Below are positions 17,732 through 24,905 of a stretch of DNA of 64,000 bases, in pieces. Within the stretch, counting starts at the first letter, position 1, and each line of letters opens with the position of its first letter. A program made the position numbers and the translations under genes. This DNA comes from Micropruina sp. (lineage in GTDB: Bacteria; Actinomycetota; Actinomycetes; Propionibacteriales; Propionibacteriaceae): positions 434,001 to 498,000 of the forward strand of contig JADJVZ010000014.1 of NCBI GenBank assembly GCA_016716635.1. The letters run 5' to 3'. The notes beneath the pieces were generated by a model. It saw only the letters and a list, made by a program, of their open reading frames with translations. It was not told where the DNA came from and ran no database searches.

Positions 17732-19120
17732 ATGAGCCACCTAGCCGCCGATGCCCCACAGCCGGACGTGCTCGCGCCCGAGGATGCCCCGGTCGTCGCC
17801 CCTACCGAAGAACCTGCCACCCCGGCACCCCCGCGGCCCTGGTGGCGGCCCATCCTGACGTGGCTGCGCACCCCTCTTTCGTGGCTCATCGTGGCAGCGG
17901 TGCTGGCGTCCGCCGTGGCAGGCGTCCTCCTCTACGAAAACGCGACCCGGTTCGATCCGAGAACGATGGCCTCGTACGAGCACGCGGCCACGAGTGGCGA
18001 TCTGAGCGCCCTGGCAAAGGAGATCAAGGCGGCGGTCGGCTCCGACACCTCCGTCGCAGCAACGAGTGGTTCGATCTATGACCCGGCCTCCTCCCGAAAT
18101 GGGTCGGCCGACACGACCATCCAAGTCATCACCGGGACCACGTTCAACGGGCAGCAGGCCAGCGACCCAGAGTTGATGAAACTGAAAGACACCGTCGAGA
18201 CCGTCATCTGGCGTCAGCATTTCGACATCGGTCAGTTCGCCCTATCCGTGAAGTACCGGTACCCCGGTCCCGATGTCTTGCTGGATCGGACGTCACGACG
18301 AGACAAACTGACATCGCTGGGGATCACCCCCACGGTCGACCTCGCCGATTGGCCCAAGGCGGGCCCGGGGCTGCGGATGGGGGCCACCGAGGACAAACCG
18401 CGCCTTGAGTCGCTGCTCAAAGCACTCCCCCACGTGACCACGGTGACCATCACCTGTCTTTGCAATACCCCGTTTACGGTGTGGTACCACGGCAACACAA
18501 AGATTGACATCGCCACCGACCTGCCCACTACCCCGCTGAACCACGATCTGGGTTGGAACCCCCAGCAGGAGGACCTGTTGAAGGTCGCCAATGACGTGAG
18601 ACGTCTGCTGTGGCAGCAGCCCTACGCCATTGGATCGGCGGAGGTCCTGGCGTCCACCAGCGACGAGGGGCACAAGGTGAACCTGCTCGCGCACCGGGGG
18701 ATCCTGGAGGCGCAATTTGGGGGCGCGAGGCCGGCGCCCGCGTACGGCGAAGCGTCCGATGCGACGGCCGTGGAGGCGACGGCCGCCGCACTGCCAGGGG
18801 TGGAGTCGACGTACCTGTTCTGCAACTGTTCGGAGGTGACCGAGAGCAACGGCACCAAAAAGGCGTTCATCACCGTAGGCGCCTACCTCACGAAGGCCGG
18901 ATCGAAGGCGGCGGGCGCTGCGCAGGCCCAGACCGTGGCCGACGGTATCGAGCGCGCCTTGTGGGCGCGAGGCGTTGAGTTCGGGCCCATGCGGATAGAA
19001 GCGTTGGGCTACGAAGCCAAAGTGGTGGTCAACGACCTGACCCTGGCGGACTTGATTGCCAAATTCGGCATTCCCGATTGGGACAAGCGGCAGCCGCCGC
19101 TCAACCCTGGGATGCGCTGA
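17732..19120 (+). CDS. Membrane-anchored protein with three beta-alpha-beta LW repeats
   Basis: Start ATG 17732 is chosen because AGAAGGG lies 6 bp upstream; it gives 462 aa. A cytosolic Pro-rich head (to ~residue 35) leads to one span (LSWLIVAAVLASAVAGVLLY) and a large outer domain. I see three related units, each a beta strand, a helix ending in (L/I)W, then a G and a second strand: DTVETVIWRQHFDIGQFALS (Trp ~160), NDVRRLLWQQPYAIGSAEVL (~294) and DGIERALWARGVEFGPMRIE (~411). Units 1 and 3 are each preceded by a strand like TIQVITGTTF or FITVGAYLT. Paired cysteines occur (TCLCN, FCNCS). I do not recognise the family. Two small proteins at 53.5-54.3 kb carry single copies of the same unit. 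Confidence 0.8.
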   Translation: MSHLAADAPQPDVLAPEDAPVVAPTEEPATPAPPRPWWRPILTWLRTPLSWLIVAAVLASAVAGVLLYENATRFDPRTMASYEHAATSGDLSALAKEIKAAVGSDTSVAATSGSIYDPASSRNGSADTTIQVITGTTFNGQQASDPELMKLKDTVETVIWRQHFDIGQFALSVKYRYPGPDVLLDRTSRRDKLTSLGITPTVDLADWPKAGPGLRMGATEDKPRLESLLKALPHVTTVTITCLCNTPFTVWYHGNTKIDIATDLPTTPLNHDLGWNPQQEDLLKVANDVRRLLWQQPYAIGSAEVLASTSDEGHKVNLLAHRGILEAQFGGARPAPAYGEASDATAVEATAAALPGVESTYLFCNCSEVTESNGTKKAFITVGAYLTKAGSKAAGAAQAQTVADGIERALWARGVEFGPMRIEALGYEAKVVVNDLTLADLIAKFGIPDWDKRQPPLNPGMR

Positions 19121-19178
19121 ACGGACCAGCGCCCGTCCATTCAAGGGCGGTGGCTCGGGTCCTCGCAGGGGACGCGGC

Positions 19179-20093
19179 CTAACCAATCTTGGGGCGAAAG
19201 TGGACGCCCACCTCAGGGTCGACCAGCGTCTCTTGGCTGGCGGCAATGCCGTCGACGGTGAGGGGCGCGTCGGTGGGCAGGTTGCGCTTCACGAGGGCGA
19301 GGCCGATCGGTCCGAGCTCGTAGTGGCGCGAGGACGAGCCCATGCGTCCGACCACCTTGTCCCCGACTAGCACCGGGGCGCCGACCGCGGGCAGGGCGTC
19401 CATGGAACCGTCCAGCAGCAATCGGACGAGGCGCCGCGGCGGACGTCCAAGGTTGTAGATGCGGGCCACGGCTTCCTGGCCGGGGTAGCACCCCTTCTTG
19501 AGATGGACGGCCGGGCCGAGCGCCAGCCCTTCCGGCATCGCCACTTCGTTGGGGATGGTGAGGTCGTCGGTGTCCACGAAAGCGCGCGGGATGCCCGCGG
19601 CGACGCGCAGGGCGTCCGACGCCCACGTACCAGCCCGCTGCTCGCCGAGGGCGGCCTCGAGATCGTCGCGCGGAACGATACGGGGACCCCCGTCGAGGAT
19701 CATCGCGTGCGTGTCACTGCGATCGGCGATCTCGACCCGGGCGGCGAACACCATGCGGCGCAGGTGGGTCAGCAGAGCGTCCAGGTGTCCCGGCTCGGTA
19801 TGCGCCCAGAAGGTTTCGCCGTCGTCCTGCCCCCCGAAGACGTGGGTGATGTGCCCTTGATGGTTCAGCACGTAGGCCACCGTCGGGACCCCCGGCGGCA
19901 GCGCCGCCAACTCTTGGCTGGCCATCGCGTTCAACCAAGTGAGGCGATCCGCGCCGGTGACGGTGAACACCGGACGATGCCGCAGATCCACCGTCGCCTC
20001 GCCGGCGGCCAGCCACCGCTGCTCCCGCATCGGGTCGCCGTAGTGCCAGGGCACCCCGGCGTCCGGGCCTCCCTCGTTGAGCACCGCGGACAT
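19179..20093 (-). CDS. ygfZ: YgfZ/GcvT-type folate-binding protein
   Basis: YgfZ-like proteins bind tetrahydrofolate and help assemble or repair Fe-S proteins. The family signature K-G-C-Y-x-G-Q-E is present as KKGCYPGQEAVARIYNLG, with the key cysteine intact. Start at ATG 20093 (MSAVLNEGGPDAG) is chosen because it overlaps the stop of the upstream gene as TGATG; this gives 304 aa, normal for the actinobacterial form. The N-terminal half carries VDLRHRPVFTVTGADRL, typical of the GcvT fold. It forms an operon with the nitrobindin-like gene. Confidence 0.92.
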   Translation of the reverse strand: MSAVLNEGGPDAGVPWHYGDPMREQRWLAAGEATVDLRHRPVFTVTGADRLTWLNAMASQELAALPPGVPTVAYVLNHQGHITHVFGGQDDGETFWAHTEPGHLDALLTHLRRMVFAARVEIADRSDTHAMILDGGPRIVPRDDLEAALGEQRAGTWASDALRVAAGIPRAFVDTDDLTIPNEVAMPEGLALGPAVHLKKGCYPGQEAVARIYNLGRPPRRLVRLLLDGSMDALPAVGAPVLVGDKVVGRMGSSSRHYELGPIGLALVKRNLPTDAPLTVDGIAASQETLVDPEVGVHFRPKIG

Positions 20094-20590
20094 CAGCGTC
20101 GCTCGAGCGTCGCCCACACGTACGGACGGAGCTCTTCCTCGTCGGTCGCCCGATCGAAGGAATACATCAACTTGCCCTCGACCAGGCCGTAAAGCCGACG
20201 TCCGGCGGTGTAGGTGTGCCCCGCGATCGGCGAGCGGACGACCGCATCGGTCACCAGATCCACCCGGCCGGGCTGCAGTTTGCCGTACCAGTTCTCCGAG
20301 TAGCCGTCCGAGGACGACATGACGACGTCAACGCTCGCGTCCGCTTGGGGGAACCAGAAGCCGGTCTCCATACCGAGTTCCTTGACGGGCTTGCCGTCAG
20401 CATCCGTCGCGAAGAACTGCGCCAAGTAATGCAGGTAGGTGCCGCCGTTGTCGGAGACGTCCACCTGCACGGCGAACTCGCTCTTCTCCTCGCCCGGCCA
20501 CTCGCGAAATCCGGTGCCCTCCCAGCGTCCGCGCAACCACGCGAGCCCCACCAGGGCGGGGTTCAGATCGGTCGGGATTTCGAAGGGCAT
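20093..20590 (-). CDS. FABP-family ferric nitrobindin-like protein
   Basis: This 165-aa beta-barrel protein belongs to the DUF1794/nitrobindin family. The GxWxGxG motif is seen as LRGRWEGTGFR near residue 20. In heme-binding nitrobindins the iron ligand is a His in the C-terminal strand. Here that strand reads LRPYVWATLERR, with Tyr where the His is expected from memory of the mycobacterial protein. It should therefore belong to the nitrobindin-like subgroup that lacks the usual proximal His, and heme or peroxynitrite chemistry is doubtful. It overlaps the ygfZ-like gene by one base and leads that operon. Confidence 0.88.
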   Translation of the reverse strand: MPFEIPTDLNPALVGLAWLRGRWEGTGFREWPGEEKSEFAVQVDVSDNGGTYLHYLAQFFATDADGKPVKELGMETGFWFPQADASVDVVMSSSDGYSENWYGKLQPGRVDLVTDAVVRSPIAGHTYTAGRRLYGLVEGKLMYSFDRATDEEELRPYVWATLERR

Positions 20591-20689
20591 GGGTGTCTCC
20601 TCAGAGCGCGGACGGTGGTCTACGGTGTCGTGGAGTCTAACGTCCGAGGGCTGGCGGGGATTCCCGCGCAGCCGTCCCGGCGAGGGAAA

Positions 20690-20956
20690 TCAGGGGGTCC
20701 GATAAATATCGGCGCGGTGATCAATGGCCACGATGGTGACCACGTCCGTGATCCGATAGATGATCCGAAAACTCCCCCTGCGCGCACTGTGAAGTCCTTC
20801 AAGCTCACGGCGAAGGGGCTTCCCCACCCGGTGCGGGTTGTCGGCGATCGCACCGTAAATGAACTCAACGGCCGCCGCGGCGACCTTCTCGGGAAGGTGC
20901 GGTAGGGCTCGACGGGCCGTTGGAGTCCAGGCAATTGGGAATGATCCGCCGGTCAT
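20690..20956 (-). CDS. RelE/ParE-family toxin
   Basis: This 88-aa protein has the compact RelE fold signature: IAWTPTARRALPHLPEKV at the start, RVGKPLRRELEGLHSARR in the middle and SFRIIYRITDVVTIVAID at the end. RelE toxins cleave mRNA on the ribosome. The basic residues R52, R61 and R65-like positions (LRREL, SARRGSFRI) fit a catalytic surface. The ATG overlaps the antitoxin stop by 4 bp (ATGA), so the two are translated together. Confidence 0.9.
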   Translation of the reverse strand: MTGGSFPIAWTPTARRALPHLPEKVAAAAVEFIYGAIADNPHRVGKPLRRELEGLHSARRGSFRIIYRITDVVTIVAIDHRADIYRTP

Positions 20957-21216
20957 GCGCCGAGCGAACGCAGAATCTGCTCCTTGGTCAGCACTTCAGC
21001 GTCGTCCGCGGATAGTTCGGCCAGGCTGGTTCGAATCTGCTGCATCAGCGACGGGCGCCCAGCGATGTCCAGCGTTTCCTCCAGGGACGCCAAATCGTCG
21101 ATGCTGACCACAACAACCGCGGGACGGCCGTGCTTGGTGATCACCACTCGGTCATGCTCGCGTTCCACCTGATCCACCACTTCGGATAGGTGATTCTTGA
21201 CGTCTCGCAACGCCAT
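20953..21216 (-). CDS. Phd/YefM-family antitoxin
   Basis: This antitoxin neutralises the RelE toxin and represses its own promoter. The Phd/YefM N-terminal DNA-binding motif is visible as ALRDVKNHLSEVVDQVEREH, then DRVVITKHGRPAVVVVSIDD. I choose ATG 21216 (MALRD) because GAGGG lies just upstream; the frame extends to 21252 over the operator palindrome. The C-terminal tail (TKEQILRSLGA) would wrap the toxin. Confidence 0.9.
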   Translation of the reverse strand: MALRDVKNHLSEVVDQVEREHDRVVITKHGRPAVVVVSIDDLASLEETLDIAGRPSLMQQIRTSLAELSADDAEVLTKEQILRSLGA

Positions 21217-21233
21217 GGATCCCTCAACTGACA

Positions 21234-21251
21234 TGGCTACAAGTGTAGCCA
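21234..21251. promoter_or_regulatory. Palindromic operator of the toxin-antitoxin pair
   Basis: TGGCTAC at 21234-21240 and GTAGCCA at 21245-21251 form a perfect 7-bp inverted repeat with a 4-bp centre. It lies just upstream of the antitoxin start, where Phd/YefM-type antitoxins bind to repress themselves. Binding is inferred from family behaviour. Confidence 0.65.
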
Positions 21252-21276
21252 CATCGGCGAGATGGGCGAAGTCCTT

Positions 21277-22698
21277 CTAGGACGAGCGTCCGAGGAGCCA
21301 GTCGACGCCCTCGCGGCCGGTCCAGCCGTTGGGGTAGGCAAGCATGAGGCCCCGCGCGCCTTCCAGGTCTTGGCCGAGGGTGACGGCGGGCTGCTCGACG
21401 TAGCCGCCCTTGCGAAGCTGGGGCATCCCGATGTTCGCGAAGAGGGCGTTGCAGAGGCACTTGCGTCCCTTGGTCGCGTCTTCCTCGCCGCCCTTCTTGA
21501 GGTACATGTGGACGGGCTCGGAGGCACAGCGATACACGATGGTGCCGTCGGCTTCCTGGACGGGTTGGCGCAGGTAGCCGAGGTCGCAGATCCGCTCGCG
21601 GGCCGCATAGTCGACGGGGTCGGAGAGCGTGCCCGACAACTGGGCGACCTTGAAGGGGAAGCCCGTCGGGGAGGCGAGGGCGTCGTTCTTCACGACGAGG
21701 GTGTCGCTCTTCAGTTCGTCGATGAGTCGATCGCGAATCGCGTCCGTGAGGCCCGAATCGGACGCCAGCGCGAAGATCGTGCCGCATTGGACGCCCACCG
21801 CACCGATCTCCAGGGCCTCCGCGACCTTCTCGGGGGTGGACCAGGCGCCGGCCAGCCAGAACGGCAGTCCAAGTTGGACCATCTTCACGAGGTCGGCCTC
21901 GTCGCGCTCGGAGTAGATCGGCTGGCCGAGTTCGTCCAAGGTGAGCTTGCCGCGGGGCGGGGCGCTGTGACCGCCGGCGACGGGACCCTCAACCACGAAT
22001 GCGTCCGGACGGATCTCCGCATCCCGGGCCAGGTAGGCGCCCAGCACATGCAGGGAGATGATCGCCACGAAGTGCGGCCGGGTCATCTCGGGCAGGTCGT
22101 CGCCCAGGTAGGCGCGGGGATCCAGGACCGCCTTGTGGACCTCCGTTTGGTTTTCGACCTCGATCGTGAGGCTCGCCGGACGCCCGGCAGCGAACTCGGT
22201 CAGCACGCGCGGCATCTCTTTCGGGATGCCCGCGCCCATCAAGACGTAGTCGACCCCCGCGAGCATGGCGCCCAGCACGGCCGAGAGCGTGGCGGTCTGG
22301 ATCTTCTCGAGGAAGTTGATGCCAACGACCCCGTCATGACCTTCCTTCGCAAGCCACACCTCGGCGAAGTTGCCGACCAGGGAAAGCTCGATAGCGGCTT
22401 GGCTCGGGTCGATCGTCAGCGTGGGGTGCGGCCGATAGGCCTTGCCCGCCGGGCGTCCGCCTTCGCGAAAGTACGTGGCCAGCACCCGCTCGGCGATGGC
22501 CTGCGAGGGGAAGTGAGCGAGCGCGCGGCGGATGTGTCCGTCGGCATCTCCGTCCTGCAATCGGCGGGCAACCACGCCATCCAACGCCGTCCCGGAGACG
22601 ACGCCGAGGCCCCCGGCGAGCGCGACGGACCGCGCCAACGTCCACGAGGAGACGGCGACACCCATGCCGCCCTGGATGATCGTGGGATGTGCGCGCAT
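21277..22698 (-). CDS. Nitronate monooxygenase-family FMN enzyme (long form)
   Basis: This is an FMN-dependent TIM-barrel enzyme of the nitronate monooxygenase/enoyl-reductase superfamily. The start MRAHPTIIQGGMGVAVS at 22698 gives 473 aa and begins with the usual barrel strand (IIQGGMGV). Flavin/phosphate-binding glycine segments are LAGGLGVVSG and VVEGPVAGGHSAP. The last ~120 residues exceed the short family form and contain a Cys pair in GRKCLCNALFANIGM. Substrate cannot be deduced. It is divergent from dtd, with ~100 bp between starts. Confidence 0.82.
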   Translation of the reverse strand: MRAHPTIIQGGMGVAVSSWTLARSVALAGGLGVVSGTALDGVVARRLQDGDADGHIRRALAHFPSQAIAERVLATYFREGGRPAGKAYRPHPTLTIDPSQAAIELSLVGNFAEVWLAKEGHDGVVGINFLEKIQTATLSAVLGAMLAGVDYVLMGAGIPKEMPRVLTEFAAGRPASLTIEVENQTEVHKAVLDPRAYLGDDLPEMTRPHFVAIISLHVLGAYLARDAEIRPDAFVVEGPVAGGHSAPPRGKLTLDELGQPIYSERDEADLVKMVQLGLPFWLAGAWSTPEKVAEALEIGAVGVQCGTIFALASDSGLTDAIRDRLIDELKSDTLVVKNDALASPTGFPFKVAQLSGTLSDPVDYAARERICDLGYLRQPVQEADGTIVYRCASEPVHMYLKKGGEEDATKGRKCLCNALFANIGMPQLRKGGYVEQPAVTLGQDLEGARGLMLAYPNGWTGREGVDWLLGRSS

Positions 22699-22801
22699 GC
22701 GTGCAGTCCTGCCTATCGGGAGTTGCTCCAACCTACGGTAGCGTAACTTTCGCTTGCGTAGGTTGCAATCCAGTAAAGGTCTCCCCGGTACGCTCACGCA
22801 C

Positions 22802-23233
22802 GTGCGTGCAGTAGTTCAGCGAGCCCAATCCGCATCCGTCTCCGTGGCGGGACAGGTGATCGGGAGCCTTGACCGGCCGGGCCTCATGGTCCTCGTCGGC
22901 GTGACCCACACCGACTCCCCAACGCTCGCCGAGAAGCTGGCCGACAAGGTTTGGACGCTGCGCATTCTTGAGGGCGAACTGTCGGCCGCCGATGTCGACG
23001 CTCCCCTTTTGGTCGTGAGTCAGTTCACGCTCTACGCCGACACGCGGAAGGGCCGACGTCCATCCTGGAGCGCGGCTGCCCCGCGCCCGCTCAGCGAGCC
23101 CTTGGTGGAGGCCTTCGTGGCGGCACTTCGCGCCCGGGGCGCCACGGTCGCGACCGGTGAGTTCGGCGCCGACATGCAGGTGACGTTGGTCAACGACGGA
23201 CCAGTAACGCTGATCCTCGACGTCGACGCGTGA
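22802..23233 (+). CDS. dtd: D-aminoacyl-tRNA deacylase
   Basis: Dtd removes D-amino acids and glycine wrongly attached to tRNA. Start GTG 22802 (VRAVVQRAQSASVSV) matches the invariant N-terminus MRAVVQRV of the family and gives 143 aa, the usual length. Both active-site motifs are present: SQFTLYADTRKGRRPSW and VNDGPVTLILD. The gene is alone, transcribed away from the nitronate monooxygenase gene. Confidence 0.96.
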   Translation: MRAVVQRAQSASVSVAGQVIGSLDRPGLMVLVGVTHTDSPTLAEKLADKVWTLRILEGELSAADVDAPLLVVSQFTLYADTRKGRRPSWSAAAPRPLSEPLVEAFVAALRARGATVATGEFGADMQVTLVNDGPVTLILDVDA

Positions 23234-23319
23234 CGCCGGACCGACTCAACCCCGTAGCCTGACCGTAATAGAGGGCGCAGTATTCTTTGAGGCGACGATT
23301 TCTGGGAGGTGACGACGAC

Positions 23320-23982
23320 ATGGCGAGTCTTCTCGTGGTCGGCCCGGACCTCACCACGATGGTGCCCGCAACGCTCCCGTTGCCGGTGCTCGGGCTGCTG
23401 GCCCACGACGTTCATTACTGCCCGGCCGACGCCACGGCGTTGACGGAGTCGGCCCGCGTCGACATCGTCCTGCTGGACGGTCGGGTCGACCTCGCCTCCG
23501 CGCGCAGCATGTGCCGACTCTTCGCCGCCTCGGGCGCGACCGTCCCACTCCTTCTCGTGGTCAGCGAGGGGGGCTTCACGGCGCTCACCGCCGAGTGGGG
23601 CATTTCGGACGTGGTCTTGGCCACGGCGGGTCCCGCCGAGTTGGACGCTCGCATCCGCCTGTTGGCGTCGGCCAAGCCCGACGATGGCATCATCAGCGCC
23701 GGCGGCATCACCATCGACGAGTCGGCCTACTCCGCCGTCCTGCACGGCGCCTCCCTCGACCTCACCTACACCGAGTTCGAGTTGTTGAAATACCTCGTGC
23801 AGCACCCCGGACGGGTGTTCAGCCGCGAGCAACTGCTGTCGGAAATCTGGGGCTACGACTACTTCGGCGGCACGCGGACGGTCGACGTCCACATCCGGCG
23901 CCTCCGCGCCAAGCTCGGCACCGAGCACGAATCCCTCATCGGCACCGTCCGCAACGTGGGCTATCGCTTCAGCGCGAGCTAG
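23320..23982 (+). CDS. glnR: GlnR, OmpR-family nitrogen regulator
   Basis: GlnR controls nitrogen uptake and assimilation in actinobacteria. ATG 23320 follows GGGAGGTGA and gives 220 aa. The atypical receiver domain matches the mycobacterial protein from memory (RVDLASARSMCRLFAASGAT, VVSEGGFTALTAEWG, AGPAELDARIRLL). The C-terminal winged helix (LTYTEFELLKYLVQHPG, WGYDYFGGTRTVDVHIRRLR, GTVRNVGYRFSAS) is complete. As in mycobacteria, mshD lies directly downstream, which supports the name. Confidence 0.95.
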   Translation: MASLLVVGPDLTTMVPATLPLPVLGLLAHDVHYCPADATALTESARVDIVLLDGRVDLASARSMCRLFAASGATVPLLLVVSEGGFTALTAEWGISDVVLATAGPAELDARIRLLASAKPDDGIISAGGITIDESAYSAVLHGASLDLTYTEFELLKYLVQHPGRVFSREQLLSEIWGYDYFGGTRTVDVHIRRLRAKLGTEHESLIGTVRNVGYRFSAS

Positions 23983-24038
23983 CGGTAGGGCCGTATCCCG
24001 GGGACAATTTGTCCGGGGGCCAAGCTAGCCTGACTTCC

Positions 24039-24905
24039 ATGGCATCGACGTTGAGCACCATTCAGGCGGACCTCGTCCGCGCCCTGGTGGCCCGGGCCGC
24101 CGCGCACGATGGGATCAATCCGCTCAACGAGGAAGCCCTTTTGGCCCTCGACCGGGAAAGTGCCGAGACCAGCCACCTGCTCGATGCCGACGCCTTGAGC
24201 TACGCCCAGTTGGACGCCCGCCACGGCTCCGCCCAGCTCGTCGTCGATCCCAGTGCCCGACGCCAGGGCCGAGGCACCGCCTTATTGGATCAGCTGCGCC
24301 ACCGCACCCCCGATCCCCACGTGTGGGCGTTCGGGAACCTTCCCGCCGCGCAGAGGCTCGCGGCCGCGCAAGACATGGCACCCGTCCGGGGGTTGCACAT
24401 CATGGCGATCAGCCTGGCCGGTCACACCACCGTCCCGGGCGCCCGCGGCCCCGTCCTGCCCGAGGGCGTAGCTATTCGTCCCTTCACGGACGCGGACACA
24501 GCCGCCTTCCTCGCCCTCAACGCCGCCGCCTTCGCGGGACACCCCGAGCAGGGATCGTTCTCGTCCATCGATCTTGCCGCGCGCAAGGCCGAGGCCTGGT
24601 TCGACCCGGCCGGATTCTTACTCGCCGAACGCCACGGCCAGCTCCTCGGTTTCCACTGGACCAAGCGTCACGACGCCCTCACCGGCGAGGTGTACGTCCT
24701 TGCCACGGCACCCGCCGCCCAAGGCCTCGGCTTGGGAAAGATCCTTCTGAACGCGGGGCTGACCCACCTGGCGAACGCGGGGTGCCGAGAGGCGATCCTC
24801 TATGTCGACATCGGAAACACCCGTGCGGTAGACCTATACGAACGGGCGGGCTTCACGGTTCGCCGCTCCGATGTGCAGTATGCGAGGAACGCCCATGAAC
24901 GCTGA
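24039..24905 (+). CDS. mshD: Mycothiol synthase (double GNAT acetyltransferase)
   Basis: MshD acetylates Cys-GlcN-Ins, the last step in mycothiol synthesis. ATG 24039 gives 288 aa, normal for the family. There are two GNAT halves. The N-terminal one is partly degenerate (QLVVDPSARRQGRGTALL). The C-terminal one has AAFAGHPEQGSFS, LLGFHWTKRHD, VYVLATAPAAQGLGLGK and VDIGNTRAVDLYERAGF, which are the MshD-specific signatures. It lies between glnR and ppk and overlaps ppk by 11 bp. Together with mycothione reductase at 42 kb it shows the organism uses mycothiol. Confidence 0.95.
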   Translation: MASTLSTIQADLVRALVARAAAHDGINPLNEEALLALDRESAETSHLLDADALSYAQLDARHGSAQLVVDPSARRQGRGTALLDQLRHRTPDPHVWAFGNLPAAQRLAAAQDMAPVRGLHIMAISLAGHTTVPGARGPVLPEGVAIRPFTDADTAAFLALNAAAFAGHPEQGSFSSIDLAARKAEAWFDPAGFLLAERHGQLLGFHWTKRHDALTGEVYVLATAPAAQGLGLGKILLNAGLTHLANAGCREAILYVDIGNTRAVDLYERAGFTVRRSDVQYARNAHER

